DNA of 64,000 nucleotides, from the NCBI GenBank assembly GCA_950295325.1, contig OX485806.1, positions 20,584,001-20,648,000 on the forward strand. The letters are read 5' to 3'. Below, piece after piece: positions 11,011 to 23,556 of the stretch; positions within the stretch are counted from its first letter, which is position 1; each line of letters opens with the position of its first letter. The translations under genes and the position numbers were made by a program. Below the pieces are notes generated by a model. That model saw only the letters and a list, made by a program, of their open reading frames with translations. It was not told the DNA's origin and ran no database searches. This DNA comes from Polytrichum commune. Taxonomy: Eukaryota; Streptophyta; Polytrichopsida; Polytrichales; Polytrichaceae.

Positions 11011-13545
11011 TTCCTTCAACATTTGTAGTTCATATACAGTCTACCCTCTCTAAGTGTTACCTCTTCATGTGTTATTTTGCCAAAATGTTACATTTCTCAC
11101 ACTCTGTTGAAAAATACACTATCGAGTGTTACTCCGCTACGAAAAATTACTCTCCTCTTTGTTAATTTACCCTTCATAACTATATCTGCACTAGAATCCA
11201 TGAAACACATACTCTAATTATGTGAATTTATGATGACTACTCTAAGTGACAATGTTGGAGGGTGGAGAGTGAGCCAATGCTAAGAGTGGTGGAGAGTGAG
11301 CCTTTCATTAGGGCATTGAGGAGATTATTGTTGAGTCTCAAAAAAAAATAAAAAAATTGGATACTCCAGAGTTTGTTTGTTGAGTCATTGGTATGTCTAT
11401 CAATGTCTATTTCTTACCTTAGTATTTCTTCTTATGACTTTCATTCTTGTAAATGCACATGTGTCAAGTGTACTCACTTGGTTTGTTGTATTCTTCAATC
11501 AAGTAGTGCAAGTGCAAGTTACCACTGGAAGCTTCTATTGGCCTTGATTTTGCTATGAGATCAAAAAGGATTAAGTGCCAATGTTTGCGTAGATAGACTC
11601 TCTCGATCATCAATTAAAGAAAACGATAGTGAGTCTATGGTGACAATGAGTGCAAAAGAATATGTTCATTTTGAAGTTGAATCATCCTTATGTTCCAATT
11701 GAGGAGAATATCTTGAATATACTTGGTGCATCAGAGGTATCTAGAATCATTAAGAATAATTTAAAATTTAGTGAAGTGGTAGTTCCTAATGTTTCATTTT
11801 CTCATGTGCAGGTAGCAACTGCAACCCTATCTACATTTCTAAAACAACAACATAATAATGTTAGTGAACTAAGGACAAAGCTTTTGTCTTTAGAAAAATC
11901 CATCACTATTTCTTGTATTTCAAGAGTCTCATCAAACAACGGTAGACTCTAATTTTGATCATTGAATAATTTTAACCATGTTTTTATTAATATAAGTGAA
12001 AATATTTTATTATTGGTACTAATGACTCTATTCTTACCATGTAACTATTACTCTCATACATGTTTTTTTTTTTTAATTGCCCACCCTTTCTAATTAGTAT
12101 TGTGTGAGAATTATTCAAATTGATTTGAACATCTTTCATGCCTTTGGACAACTACAATTGATAACATGATTATATAAGGTTTCGTTGTGAGGCTTTCCCA
12201 TCGACTGGCATTTATATTGTCACTTACTACTCAAAATTACAAAACGCTATAATTGTTTACTGTGTATTTCTTTATTTACCAACAAAGGTCGAATTGGTTA
12301 TTTGGACATTATAGAACATTAACATCTTTCCTTGGTAAAAAAATACATTAAAGTAAAAGGTTATAGGAATGTGTATCTTCAAAATATGTAGCTCTGGCAA
12401 CCTATTCAGATTCTCATTTTCTCAAACAATGAGAACTCACAACCCAATGATAACCCGTTAAGAGGCTATACTCTGGATTTTCACTTCTATGATGCCTCTT
12501 CTCATGTTTTGGGACAGTTGTGAGCTCGTGGAATTTACCCCTAACCGCCTAAGGGTTTTGAGCAATTTCAAATTTCACTATAAAAATTATGTTCCTCTTT
12601 ATGAAAGAGAAAACTTCTTAAGACAAAGTTGTTCATAAAAGATCGGCACACACACAAGCATAGTTTGAGCTTCCTTGGTAGATGGAAAGACTTTTGATGT
12701 AGATTTTCTCTTCTACACTCCTTTGGTACTTTGGCTTCAAGTCGACCTCTTAGTCTCATGTTCCCCCTCCACCTCACAAATTGTGCCCAATGTTGATGGC
12801 AATTCAATGGGGTCATGAGAGTCAAGACATTGTTGGAGATGTCGAAAGAGACTCAAGTGCGAAGCAAGATCTTCTTCATAGAGAATTTCAATTTCAATAA
12901 ACTCACATGACAATCTATTAAGTTCTTAGATGTGAGGCAATGGAGACATGATGTTTGAGTTGCTCCCTCTCGGGTACCACCCACCTATTTTATAAATTTG
13001 TTGTTTAGGATGATTCGGCGGTACAATTGTCATGTTTGGAAAGTCACTTAGGCAGACAACATCAACAATGACCACAAGCTCATTTTTTGGTATGCAATTT
13101 GTGTTGGCCAATTGGTTTGTAGCAACAACTCTTGCACCCACCGTAAATGGCATAGCTACCAACTATAACATTGAAGGTGGGGAATTTCAAATACCAATCA
13201 TGTAATGATCTAGGGATTGGTTGAAGAAATCAATCCTTGCTTGCAAGCATTGTTTGATCATGCATGAGTATTTCAATCCTTGTTCTGCCACAATGTTCTA
13301 TATTGCTTATACACACAATATGTCAATATTGCGATTATGTCAAAAAAAAAAGAATATTGATAGATCCGCAACAAAATTTCATGACATGGAACCTCACTTA
13401 GAAGGAGAGAAACAATTTGGAAGTAACAAATGAAGATTGACTGAAGACATAGGTGACGAGAATGAATCTCATAGGCTAGATCCTGTGAATTTCAATGTCC
13501 TTAAGAAATCCTCCAGTTGTCTTCCCCACACGAGGGGAGCTAAGA
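11011..13545. other. Intergenic, no gene recognised
   Basis: The frame at 11650-11952 (100 codons, plus) and those at 12568-12825 and 12926-13162 (minus) were inspected. None shows a family motif. Poly-A and poly-T runs occur at about 11339 and 12063. A duplicated motif GTGGAGAGTGAGCC lies near 11263 and 11289. Confidence 0.45.
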
Positions 13546-13552
13546 TATGAGC

Positions 13553-13602
13553 AATGTGCAGTGAGCAGTGAGCAGTGAGCAGTGAGTGGTGAGCAGTATT
13601 AC
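13553..13602. repeat. Short tandem repeat of about 7 bp
   Basis: AGTGAGC-type units repeat about six times. A looser version of the same motif (RTGAGCAATGA) lies at 59390-59445, at the same relative position downstream of the second SWIM-domain remnant, so it probably belongs to that mobile element. Confidence 0.75.
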
Positions 13603-13789
13603 ATGAGCAAAGATGCAAAATTTAATATTTTTGCACAGTTTTAAGGTACATACTCAAAATAATGCACTCATTTTTATAAAAAAAAACCCAATAGTAAACT
13701 ACCAACATATTGACTGAACAATAGTATTAAAATGGACACTTCAATAATCTATGAGCACATTGTTGGTTTTATTATAAGGATCCACACCA

Positions 13790-14160
13790 ATACATGTTAC
13801 TTATTGACATTGTCAAACATGTGGTTGAACATAACACCTAGAACACTACTCATACTCCACAACACCGGTAAGTTCAAGTAAACCTTGGAGCATGTATGAA
13901 GTTGTCATTGTCATAATCTACCTTGCACAAAATCCTAAGCACATTACATAGATGTTTGCAATACACCCGTTTCCCATTCTTTTTCAAAGATAGAGATGAC
14001 ATTTCCTAAAGTCATGACGTATACAATGCGGTGTGCAATGTCGTCATTGGAGACAATGTTGATTACCACTCTAAAGCCTGGATATGGAATCACAACCATG
14101 AGTAACCATCCATGAGTTTGGCGCTCTCTCATTTGTATTTGTGATTTATTGTTGGTGTTG
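13790..14160 (-). pseudogene. SWIM-type zinc-finger protein remnant, copy 1 (transposon-derived)
   Basis: On the minus strand one frame reads IPYPGFRVVINIVSNDD and then VYVMTLGN (about 14095-13995). After a one-base frameshift near 14000 a second frame reads EMSSLSLKKNGKRVYCKHL and LCKVDYDNDNFIHAP (about 14000-13880). The CKH pair is the second half of a SWIM finger (CxC...CxH). The first half, CxC plus DF, is missing here but present in the copy at 59690-60085. A stop interrupts the tail. SWIM fingers occur in plant MULE/FAR1-type transposases and their derivatives; no DDE domain is visible nearby. The layout supports a dead mobile-element gene; the exact superfamily is inferred. Confidence 0.65.
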
Positions 14161-14326
14161 TTAGATTATGACGAATTGTCTTGCTGAACCTGGATGTTGG
14201 ATGGGCGTCTTGGTTTGGTGGCACATGGAATGTGATAGAGGAGACTTTTGGGTGAAAGGCTTGGCCATGTCCAAATTGGGATCATCAAGTTGCCAAGTAC
14301 AAGGTTGGGAGTTGGGTTGAGACCCC

Positions 14327-14413
14327 CACCCCCCCCCCCCCACACACACACACACACACACACACACAATATAATAAGGTGCCACCGGGGGGTGGGGTGG
14401 GGGGTGGGGTGGG
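14327..14413. repeat. C-run, (CA)n microsatellite and G-rich tract
   Basis: About 13 C bases are followed by about 14 CA units (to about 14368) and then a G-rich GGGGTGGGGTGG tract. The open frames across it are low-complexity artefacts. Confidence 0.9.
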
Positions 14414-14472
14414 GTGGGTAAGGGCTACCACTTGCCCAAACAAGGATTTCAGGATAGCCAGTCATGTGCCAA

Positions 14473-14812
14473 TAGAGTTATCCTTTAACTCAACCGGAGT
14501 TTTAGTAGGGAGTTGGTTGTTTCGCATGCATAACTTTCCATGTTCGGTAAGTTGTGGGTGCATGCTTGGAGTCAATGTGGAGGTTTGAACGAAGAACCTT
14601 CCATATTAGTTCATTGGGTATCAAACTCATTTTGGCGTCTCTTGGCATGCCAAAATGAGTTTGGTACCCAATGAACTAATATGGAAGGTTCTTCGTTCAA
14701 ACCTCCACATTGACTCCAAGCATGCACCCACAACTTACCGAACATGAAAAGTTATGCATGCGAAACAACCAACTCCCTACTAAAACTCCAGTTGAGTTAA
14801 AGGATAACTCTA
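14473..14812. repeat. Foldback element FB: 340-bp near-perfect palindrome
   Basis: Left arm 14473-14636 and right arm 14649-14812 are 164 bp each and complementary, with only three mismatches seen, around a 12-base spacer (14637-14648). It opens TAGAGTTATCC and closes GGATAACTCTA. The outer TA pairs could be a 2-bp target duplication of mariner/Stowaway type, leaving GAGTTATCC termini. Diverged relatives lie at 9434-9704 and 21378-21590. An RNA copy would form a ~164-bp hairpin, so it is a candidate source of small RNAs. It encodes no protein. Confidence 0.92.
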
Positions 14813-16636
14813 ATATATTGAAGTAAGTTCTCTTGAAAATGTAATGCAATGCCATCATCCAATATTTTGAATTGATTTCTTTTTGGTATTGGATGGTCTA
14901 GGATGATGGCATCATTCACCCACTTCCACCCAATTTGTTGATTGTTAATCAACAGTGTCTTCAACATTCAACATTGAACAGTATAATCACATACAAGCTT
15001 TGGGCATTATACATATTAATTCCTTGATAGGCAAATTGCGTACGAAGCCCATTTCTATCTTAGAATCAATATCCCACTTTGCGTTTGATTCTATTACCTC
15101 TTGTCAGACCTATCTAAGAGGTTGATGTACAACTTTTCAACAATAAATATGTGAATGATTACAAGGATGGAGTTAAGGTGTTATATGTGTCATCTTATGA
15201 CAACTATGAGCAAGGTATGGAGATTAATGTTTCAGACACATGGGAAAGCATTTTGTCGCACTAGCTCCCCTTAACTATCTTGGTTGTTTCTCAATTCTAG
15301 CAAGGGTCACAAGTGCTAATCCTTCGCATTCCATCCATGCAAATTGTTAGCTCCCCATATCGCGGACCTCTTAGCTTATAGGTGGGGGATCGACCCTCTT
15401 ACACTTGCATTCGGGACTCTCCCTTTATTCGGTAGCCAATGGGTAGATGTGGACTTCCATCCATGGAATTTCAATCTTTAGTTGATCATCGCATTGCTAG
15501 GCAATTATGCATCCACGTTGGGCCAATGCCCGTGGAGGCCGTGTCATTCGGCCTCGGGTGGGTTCGGCCGGCCACGCCGCCTCACCCATATAAACCTCTA
15601 GGACTTTGGGCAAGGCCCCTACCCCACCATCAAAAAACCTTTTGTTTCTCTCCTAAGAGTTCACTAGAACCCGGTCACTTTGACATAAGGCCATGACATA
15701 AAAAAAAATTGTTGAAGTTTTGAGCTCCGCAACATATTTTTTACATATGTGGGAGTTATGTCACTTTATTGTTATACAAAAGGTCCATGAAGGAATGTTT
15801 TATTTTTAATTAGTTTTATAGATCTACTACATACATATTATTATTTTAATGATATGTGTATATATAAAAATTAAATCAAATAACCCTTGAATTCTACTTA
15901 TAATCAAAAAATTACCGCCAAGGTCAAAGTCAAAGAGCTAAAACCACGACACAATTCTAACACCCATTTGCTAAAAAATAGGATTGGTTCAAGATGACAC
16001 CTTCTCCATATTGGCTACAACTTCAACGAGATGTGTGTTGGTCACTTAAAAGCGTCAGATTAGTGTCCATTTTTTTGTGGAAAATGACCATGTTTCCTTC
16101 TAGTAGTTGGGGCCGAGTAGACATTTTCCCTTAGCCGTTGGGGCAGGAAGACCCCAACAACTTCAAACCACCATAACTTCTTTGCATGATCTTTGATGCA
16201 TCAAGCAACCACTCCATAGTAATTTGCGCTTCATGTAGATGTCGATGGACTCCTCACTTGCCCCATTCGGACAAATATTGAAGAAGCTATGGTTGTTTTA
16301 ATCACGGGCGCCACTTTCAGGTCACTGTTGTCCTAGGGCGTTGTCCCTAGACAGTGCCCCACTCAAGAAATCGACGTTGTCCCTAAACAACGTTGATTTT
16401 GCACCAGTCACATTGCAAGAAACCAAGAATTTGGGCTCTCGACCCTTCACAATAAAGGCCAAAGTCTAAAGGCCATCGCTCTCCAAAATGCCTACATGGT
16501 AGTATTTTTTTACCAAGGCAACAGACTCTCGAAGGAAATTTGGGTTAGACATGAATGGAAACCCAAACTATGGTCGAGAGGCCGTCGGTTTTTTCATTAA
16601 AATTTTAAAAACTAACAAGATCTTGGCTGCTAGATT
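14813..16636. other. Intergenic, no gene recognised
   Basis: A weak inverted pair (CATCATCCAATA ... TATTGGATG) lies at about 14850-14905. The frame at 15439-15696 has no family motif. Nothing else found. Confidence 0.45.
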
Positions 16637-16863
16637 GTAGGGGTTGTTTTGGGCAGGGAATGAAGTGGGATGCTCCTTCTTCCCTCTTCATGTGGACTTT
16701 GAGCCTGGCTTTTGGAGACTTCACACTATGCCCGGCGTGAAGGCTCCTATTCCTATATTTTATTGGCTATTTTCAACCCATTTCTTTGGACTCTCAACAA
16801 AAGTTTGGCCATTCAATCCCACAACCTCTCAACTTGGATAGCCATAGTGTGAAGCGACCCCTA
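16637..16863. mobile_element. Possible miniature inverted-repeat element
   Basis: The left end GGGGTTGTTTTGG and the right end GTGTGAAGCGACCCC are roughly inverted (GGGGTYGYTT), with TA-containing flanks. It resembles the T1 family in mentioning TTCACACTATG, but no clean duplication is visible. Confidence 0.35.
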
Positions 16864-16947
16864 AGAAATTTGGGATGTGATGTGGAGACCATAAGCTACA
16901 GTAATCATTTTGTTCATCCGGAGACAAAGAGGTGGCTACAAAAATAT

Positions 16948-17003
16948 TTATTTATTTATTTTTATTTTATTTTATTTTAAAACACACACACACACACACA
17001 CAA
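16948..17003. repeat. (TTTA)n/(TTTTA)n followed by (CA)n
   Basis: Simple-sequence tract: TTTA and TTTTA units to about 16980, then about ten CA units. Confidence 0.9.
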
Positions 17004-18399
17004 CTCGACCCTTTGATGATTGATTGTAAGAGTAATTGATCAGGGGGTACGACAATTGGCCGTGTAGCAGGGATAAAGTGCGAAGCTTCTGGCAACAAAG
17101 TCATCGTGAACAGATAAGGGTTGAACCTTGTCATAGTGAAACTCTTAGTTTATCAAGGAAATAGAAATCAAATTAGAATTTCTAAAAGTGAGGATGAATG
17201 AAAAATGAATCTTGAAATTTGTAAAGAAAAAAATAATCGAGTTAATGAACATTAATTGCTATGTTACGTTATGAAGTAACTCTGGATTGAATTTTAATGA
17301 AGTGGTGTGACCATGAAGGTTGTTCTAGACTATTGTCCAAGACTATGGCTCCGATTATTGTCAAAACTATAAACTATCTAAACAATTAGGATTTCCTCAT
17401 GAATTGCAATCAAAATCAAGGAACATATCAAGGAACATATTATGGTTTTGGCACTTATCTAATTTGCCATGGCCAATAGCTAAACTCACAGGTGCTTGTC
17501 CTTCACTTGGTCCATGTAAGGACAATGATTGGACGGACTCATTAAATTGAAGATAAATCAATTAACCCATTAACCCATTAACCCACAGGGTTGTTCATAT
17601 AATATTTCATGATCTGCTAAATTATCTTTAAATTAAGGAAGGATTATGGTTCACATCGGGGTGCCGTGGGTCCTAGTTATATGACGTTATTGACACTCAA
17701 AAATTAATTGATGAGCTGAAACACCTTGCATTGAAATCCATGGTTTCGCGAGTCATTATTATTGAACTATGGTTGGTCATAAGGGATAGATTGTGCAATT
17801 GCATGTACAACACTAGGTGACCTTTAAATTTAACCAAATAGTTTAACCTTAACCTTTAAAAATCAAAAGAAATAATGCCTAACCTAGGTTTTGGTACCCA
17901 AATCTTACCTCAAACTCACTCTAACCTATCATTAACCTAGTAGTGACACTTAGATTCACAAATGAACACTTATTTCACCTTCCATGTGTTGTTTTGTTAA
18001 ATTGAACCTTATAAGAGAAACGTATCTATGTTTTGCATTGAAAATGCTAAGGTGGAGGGATCCTTTATGGACAAGAGAGGACTATTACTATGGAACCACC
18101 ATGCCAACCCAACTACATAGAGGGGAAAGGTCCATATGTAAAAAAGATTTAATGTTGCAAGAATCATGCCCTTCACATGTGAGTTAGAAAACTACTTGAG
18201 TATCAAATTAGGCTTTTGTTTTGAATTTTAAGATAACATCTACAAAATTTTAGAAATAACAAGGGTGTCAAAATTACAACTTTAAAAATATTCTTCAAAA
18301 CATCGTAACGATTTTTTAAAAATTCTAGAATCCTTCATATATATGTATATATATATGATATTTATACTCCTAAAATTACCCCTTGTTCCCATGCCACCT
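17004..18399. other. Intergenic, no gene recognised
   Basis: AT-rich. A short ACCCATTA repeat (17565-17585) and a TATATATG run (18336-18358) are the only structures seen. Confidence 0.45.
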
Positions 18400-18908
18400 A
18401 TATTTGAGTGGTAGGAAGATAGGTGTGGATCGATGAATTGGCACCAAAAAAGCATGTGTATAAAAGATATTGGACTATATGCTCAAAATATGCTAACCAT
18501 TCTAGGTTCAACTATCAACATATTTGGGGGGAGGGACTATATGAACACTTGATGAGCACGATAGCCTTCACTTAGATAATGAGTAAGATATTACTATGAG
18601 CTTTGAGAAGTATGAGGCAAATGGATGTGGGCATCATAACGTTATTCAGTTGCTATTAGTCGCTCCAATTTCATAATATTCAGTGGTAGTGCTTCACCCG
18701 AGTTTATCAAGTTGAATTTCATATAGCAATGATGGTAAGAGAATAACCATGGTATAGTTTCCGAACAATATCTTACTTATTCTTAGCCCCACCCGCCCTC
18801 CATACTCAGCTGGATAGTGTTATGACGATTTGGAATTGCTAATCATCTTGCACGAGTTGTGTGTTTCACATCATACCATAAGTAGGTGCAAAGAGAAGAG
18901 CATCCATC
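18400..18908 (-). repeat. R1 dispersed repeat, minus-strand copy with an insertion
   Basis: R1 landmarks flank about 190 bp of unrelated DNA at roughly 18638-18830. On the far side R1 resumes at GATTTGGAATTGCTAATC. The inserted piece was not identified. Confidence 0.65.
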
Positions 18909-19480
18909 GAAGGCACGTCTACCTTGTCTAACTTTCTCCTTGACCTGACTCTCAACACAAATTGCAAGCCCCACCTCCAAAAAAAAAAAAAAAACGTTGT
19001 CATGTAGACATCCACGTCATACTTGGGACTTAGGACTTGAGACCTGTGTGAAGTGGTAAGTCCCAACTCCCATGTTCTTAACGGCTGAGATTGCACGGAT
19101 TGACCTCAAATGACTTGGGGTCGCGTGTGAACCGGCCATTAGTGGTAGTGCCAACCCCTAAGTGAACATTCAAGATTATTGTACCTTCTCCTTGTTTTAA
19201 GTCCATAGTTTGGCACTAACTCCAACTCTACCCGAATATTTTAACCTTACATTGCTCCAACGAGATGCCAACTTATGATACTAAAAGAAAGTTGAAGAGG
19301 AGTTGCTTCGAAAAGGGCAGTGGTCTTCATTCTTCAACAAATTAATCATATTCAATGTCGTTTACTATGTACAACATATCGCATGGGTCAATGCCTTCCA
19401 CCAACTAATTATAAACTTATCTTCCTTTCCTAGTGGTACGATCAAGAATGTAAAACGGTGTGTAAAGGTGGATAAGTACA
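18909..19480. other. Intergenic, no gene seen
   Basis: A poly-A run lies at 18979-18994. No recognisable coding sequence. The sequence after about 19480 belongs to the R4-type host repeat. Confidence 0.45.
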
Positions 19481-19501
19481 CCACACTAAATATGATGTTT
19501 A

Positions 19502-20012
19502 TGCCCCTTCCCCACTTGACATTAGCTAAGCCTAAAAGTGAGTTCTTAAAAATGAGTGTTCACACCATCAACATTATCTAGTGCCGAGCCTAGTTGGCAA
19601 ATGATATGGCATGGCTTAAAAGTAGAGGTTTTAAGCTAAAACTACCGACCCTCCCATCGGTACCTAGACATGAGGCAAGAATGCAGGACCTCTAAAAGTG
19701 TTGCCTCCCGCCCTTGTGATTGGTTGCTTTTAGTCTTAGCTATGAGGGCACGAGGAGCTTCATTAACAAAAACCGATGGTAAGTATTAAGGCATTTGGGG
19801 ATGGGACAAAAACTATCCAACATTCATTGGTTGGTAGATAAAACAATGAGCATGTGTGAAAGCTATTTAACTAAAACCTACTTGGAAATCTCCGGAGCAA
19901 GTTCTTGTAGGTGCATTGGGATAGCCGGACGTGTCCGCTATAACCGAGGGAGCTTTACCCAGGTTTTAGGGAAGTCTTTGGTTATTTGCTAATGTCAAGT
20001 GGGGAGGGGGCA
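19502..20012 (+). mobile_element. T2 Tourist-like miniature element, uninterrupted copy (511 bp)
   Basis: Starts TGCCCCTTCCCCACTTGAC and ends with the inverse, with GTCAAGTGGGGAGGGGGCA as the last bases. The ~25-bp terminal inverted repeats continue through CATTAGC. It is flanked by TTA at 19499-19501 and 20013-20015, the 3-bp duplication typical of PIF/Harbinger. The unoccupied form of the host repeat (one TTA) is seen at 45400-45402. It has no transposase. This copy also provides the empty site (TAA at 19632-19634) for the T3 element that interrupts the inverted T2 copy at 27424-28468. Confidence 0.88.
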
Positions 20013-20110
20013 TTAGTATCACTTACTATTTGGAGCTACACAATGCTATGTCTTTTTACGACTGATGCACCTTTTCACCAAGTAAAGTTGTTCATGTTGT
20101 ATAATGTCCA
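20013..20110. repeat. R4-type host repeat fragment
   Basis: TCACTTACTATTTGGAGCTA and the following text match 45401-45500, giving the right flank of the T2 insertion. Confidence 0.6.
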
Positions 20111-21377
20111 ATCAACCACTTCAAACTCTGTTAACAAACCAAATGAGATATATGGTAAATAGTTATAGCATTGCATACTCCATAGTGTCCCCCCGGCCGA
20201 TGCACGGGGAGACACGCTACGTTTAGGAAGTGACACTAAATAAGATCTCGAAGTGTACTTATGGTTATTAATATGGGTGGATGAGTGTTGCAACCCACTT
20301 GGCAAAAGAGGTCGAGGCCACAATACCCATAAATGTAAACTTTTTCGATGTACTTCATGTCCAAATAAACCATAGTTGTATGTCCTATGTGTTTGCTATA
20401 CACCAATGTCTCACACAACACCCAATTTAAGCACTCACGTGGGGTTCATATTAGCGCTCGGGATAGGCTACTTTACTCCACACCTTCAGGATCTCCGGTG
20501 CTAATTTAAGACCCAAGTGGCTCGATCTCACACCTTCAACTCACATGCCCTATTGGACAGCTGTGGCCATATGTTTCATATAGCTAGGGGCTCAAATATA
20601 AATGCTAGGGTTTAATGCTAGGATAAGTTTGCAAAAAGGGGTACATACATGTCGAGGTTTGAAAAGCCTATAAAAAGTACACGAATATCTAATGTATATG
20701 TCGACCAAGCCCTCCCGGAAGTACATATATGGTACACCGATAACGGGTCATCAATGTCAATTTTGGGGGCTAGGGTTCATGGCGTCTATGTAAAGTATGC
20801 ATCCAATTGAATCTCACTACACTAATTTAAGGTTTCCGATGTTATTTTTAAAGTCAATTCAATGTAGAATGGCCATGCTATTGAATATTTCACTATGTTT
20901 TTACCTTGTCAATGGGTGAAGTTACGTTGACACCACGAATCCCTGGTCTCAATTTTAGCTCATATACCAATTATTATTATTTTTTCTTTGTCAAGTTTCC
21001 ATATAGTTCATAGTTACTATTAACACATGTTTGACACTTCATCAAATACATCAAGCTACAAGAATGCCTACCAAACAGAGGATTACAATTTTGATATTGT
21101 ATCTCTATTTTGTATAGTTGAAAGAGTGAAATCTCTGAAATTAAAGTAAAATTAACATTGTTGAATGAGCACTACATACTTCTAAAACTTGAAGGGTATG
21201 TATCAACATTGACTAAACATTAATCATTGCTCACGTGCATTTTGGGATGGTATCATTTCCAATCTTATGAAGCAAAGATGATTAAGGAATACATATTCAT
21301 ATTCTTAGTCATACCTATAAGTAAAGCGTTTGTGAGGCCAAACTAGCCAAAGGTTTTGTGCATTCACTACATACGTC
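20111..21377. other. Intergenic, no gene recognised
   Basis: Minus-strand frames at 20075-20421 lack motifs. No repeat-family match was found beyond the R4 fragment. Confidence 0.45.
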
Positions 21378-21592
21378 AAAATTATCCTTTAATTCAACTG
21401 GAGTTTTGGTTGGGAGTTGGTTGTTTTGCATATAAAACTTCCATGTTCGGTAAGTTTTCGGTGCATGCTTGGAGTTGGTGTGGAGGACTGCACAAGGAAC
21501 ATTCTATATCGGTTCATTTAGAACCAAACTCTTTTTAGCACCTCTTGGCATGCAAAAACAAATTTTGACCCTCAATGAACTGATAAATTAAA
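21378..21592. repeat. Foldback element FB, half copy
   Basis: The left arm (about 21378-21545) matches that of the 14473-14812 palindrome, and the centre CACCTCTTGGCATGC is kept. Only the first ~40 bp of the right arm remain, so the copy is truncated and cannot fold fully. Confidence 0.75.
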
Positions 21593-22714
21593 TGCCATTG
21601 ATTTAATCTCAACTATTGTACTTGAATTTTGTTTATGAATTAAAAGTATGATACTAAAATAATCGTTGCACAAAAATCGTGGGGCTTTTGCATGCGTCAT
21701 TGCGTGGGCTTCTACCATCACTTGTAAAAAAAAAATGTATGCAAAAATTACTTTCACGTTGTAAAGAGCTTTGAAACTCCTTGCACGCCGTTTTGCCACC
21801 ACTCTCCAAGCAAACAATGTCTCCAATTTTTCCTCCAATAATTTAACATGTAGTCCACGTTAAAGTGTGAAATAATGAGCACCACATCAAATTAAGATGC
21901 ATGAATATGCATAAAGGGTTTGAAAGAATGAATCTTACACTAACCGGTAGTTGAGCCTAAAAGTGACACTTTCATAAAATTTCCCTATTTCATGCAAGTA
22001 AGATAGTTTGGAAAAGTATCCATGGATTAGCAAATCTATACAAAGTTTACAAAACCTTTTTCAAAAATAATAAACGTATATGCAACCTACAAAAATTTGC
22101 AAAATCGTTTTAAGAAATGAACCTTTTACTCTCCACGAAGGGGGTCCATTGATGTTGGAATGCTAGGTAAGAATCACCCAAAAACATCAGCCTTATTACA
22201 GGTAAGAGTCTTTTATTAAATGAAGGTGTTGTCCCACTTTTGTGGATCACTTCTTACGCTACCTCGTCGAACGTAGAGATCCCCAACTAAACATTATGAT
22301 TGTCCAAAGTTGATGCTCTTCTTGAAGCGTTCTTGCCATCCCTCTTACACCGCTTCTATGAATGGCCAAAGTGGTGTTATTTTATACTTAATGCCACATA
22401 TGTTTAATCGCTCCTGACAATGAATTACTCGATGGCGCCATTGCACTCATTTGTTGACGGCTTCAAGATGAAAAATAAATGTTGCCAAAAGGAACGTGCT
22501 ACTTTGAGGTAATGCTACCTTGGAGAAACAAGAGTATACGTGTCAAGTTCGTTGGTGATGCTCAATGAACTTAATATATTCGGAAGTCATCATTGTTGCT
22601 TCCGTGTGACCATCCACAAAACAAGGCTGAAGGCTTTGAGTAGAATATTGTTTTCATAAGTTTTCAAAAGAGAAGGTGGATCAGCCAGCCAGGATCCAAG
22701 GAAGCTCCACCTCG
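21593..22714. other. Intergenic, no gene seen
   Basis: No motif found. Open frames at 21572-21838 and 22590-22772 (minus) are without family signature. Confidence 0.45.
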
Positions 22715-22952
22715 GGGCCACTTCACACATGAGACTGAGAGCCCACGACCGTTTCACTTCACGCACTCTCATTGGTGGAAAAGCCGGAGCTGGTCCAAGT
22801 TCGCTACTTCACACTACGCTTGAGGGACCAACGGAGTATGTGAATGCAAGGTAGAGGTAAAGTTTACATGGATTCCTACATGGCATCAAATGGATCATGT
22901 TTCATGGTCACTTGGATTATTTTAAAAAAACCGCCTCTTGGAGGTAGGCTTA

Positions 22953-23556
22953 GGGCCACTTCACACATGAGCCAAGAGCCGTGACCTTGTAATGGTGAGG
23001 ACCCTTGACTCTCATCCAAAGGCCGTACCATGGGTGTTGGGAAAGCCATTTTATGTAGTCTTTGGCCCTCAAGCATAGTGTGAAGTGAGAATGAACCATG
23101 TTGCGGGACCATTGCATATTTTGTTGGTGGAAAAAGAGGGGAGGATTTGGTTTAATATAATATGTCTCCAAGTTTATCAATTAATAAGATAACTACTTGG
23201 TGGTGTTTGTCTGTCCTGAAATCTGTCCTGGAATCTAATATGGAATCTGCCATGCAGTCTGTCCTGAAATTTGTCCTGCTGGAAAAAATATTAAAAAAAT
23301 CATGGTCTCCCGGAATTTGCGTCAAGCCCACCTCTTGGAGGTGGGTTTGACGCAAATTCCGGTAGACCATGCACCCTTATCCACAACTAGCCATGTAGGA
23401 CTCCATGTAGACTTTTCATCCACGAACTTTTCTTTGGGCCTTTAGGCCTTCACCTCCTAGTGTGAAGTGAACTTGGACGGTCTCCGCCTTTTCGACCAAT
23501 GAGAGCTCTTACATTGCCATGGTCAAGGGCCTTCAGCCTTGTGTGTGAAGTGGCCC
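22953..23556 (+). mobile_element. T1b Tourist-like element nested in T1 (604 bp)
   Basis: It has the same GGGCCACTTCACACA-type ends as its host but a different interior. It is flanked by TTA at 22950-22952 and 23557-23559. The interior holds a 69-bp palindrome (23302-23370) and a run of CTGTCCTGAAAT-like repeats (about 23208-23278). The interior resembles the copies at 44583-44858 and 50685-51373. Confidence 0.88.
23302..23370. repeat. 69-bp palindrome inside T1b
   Basis: The arms ATGGTCT...CCACCTC and GAGGTGG...AGACCAT pair almost perfectly around a tiny TT centre, with about three mismatches. A degraded form with the same CCACTTCCAAGAAGTGG core sits in the copy at about 50895. Confidence 0.85.

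Noticed and set aside
11650-11952. 100-codon plus-strand frame
   Set aside because: Reads plausibly but shows no recognised domain, and stops close the flanks in the same frame. Kept only as an intergenic note.
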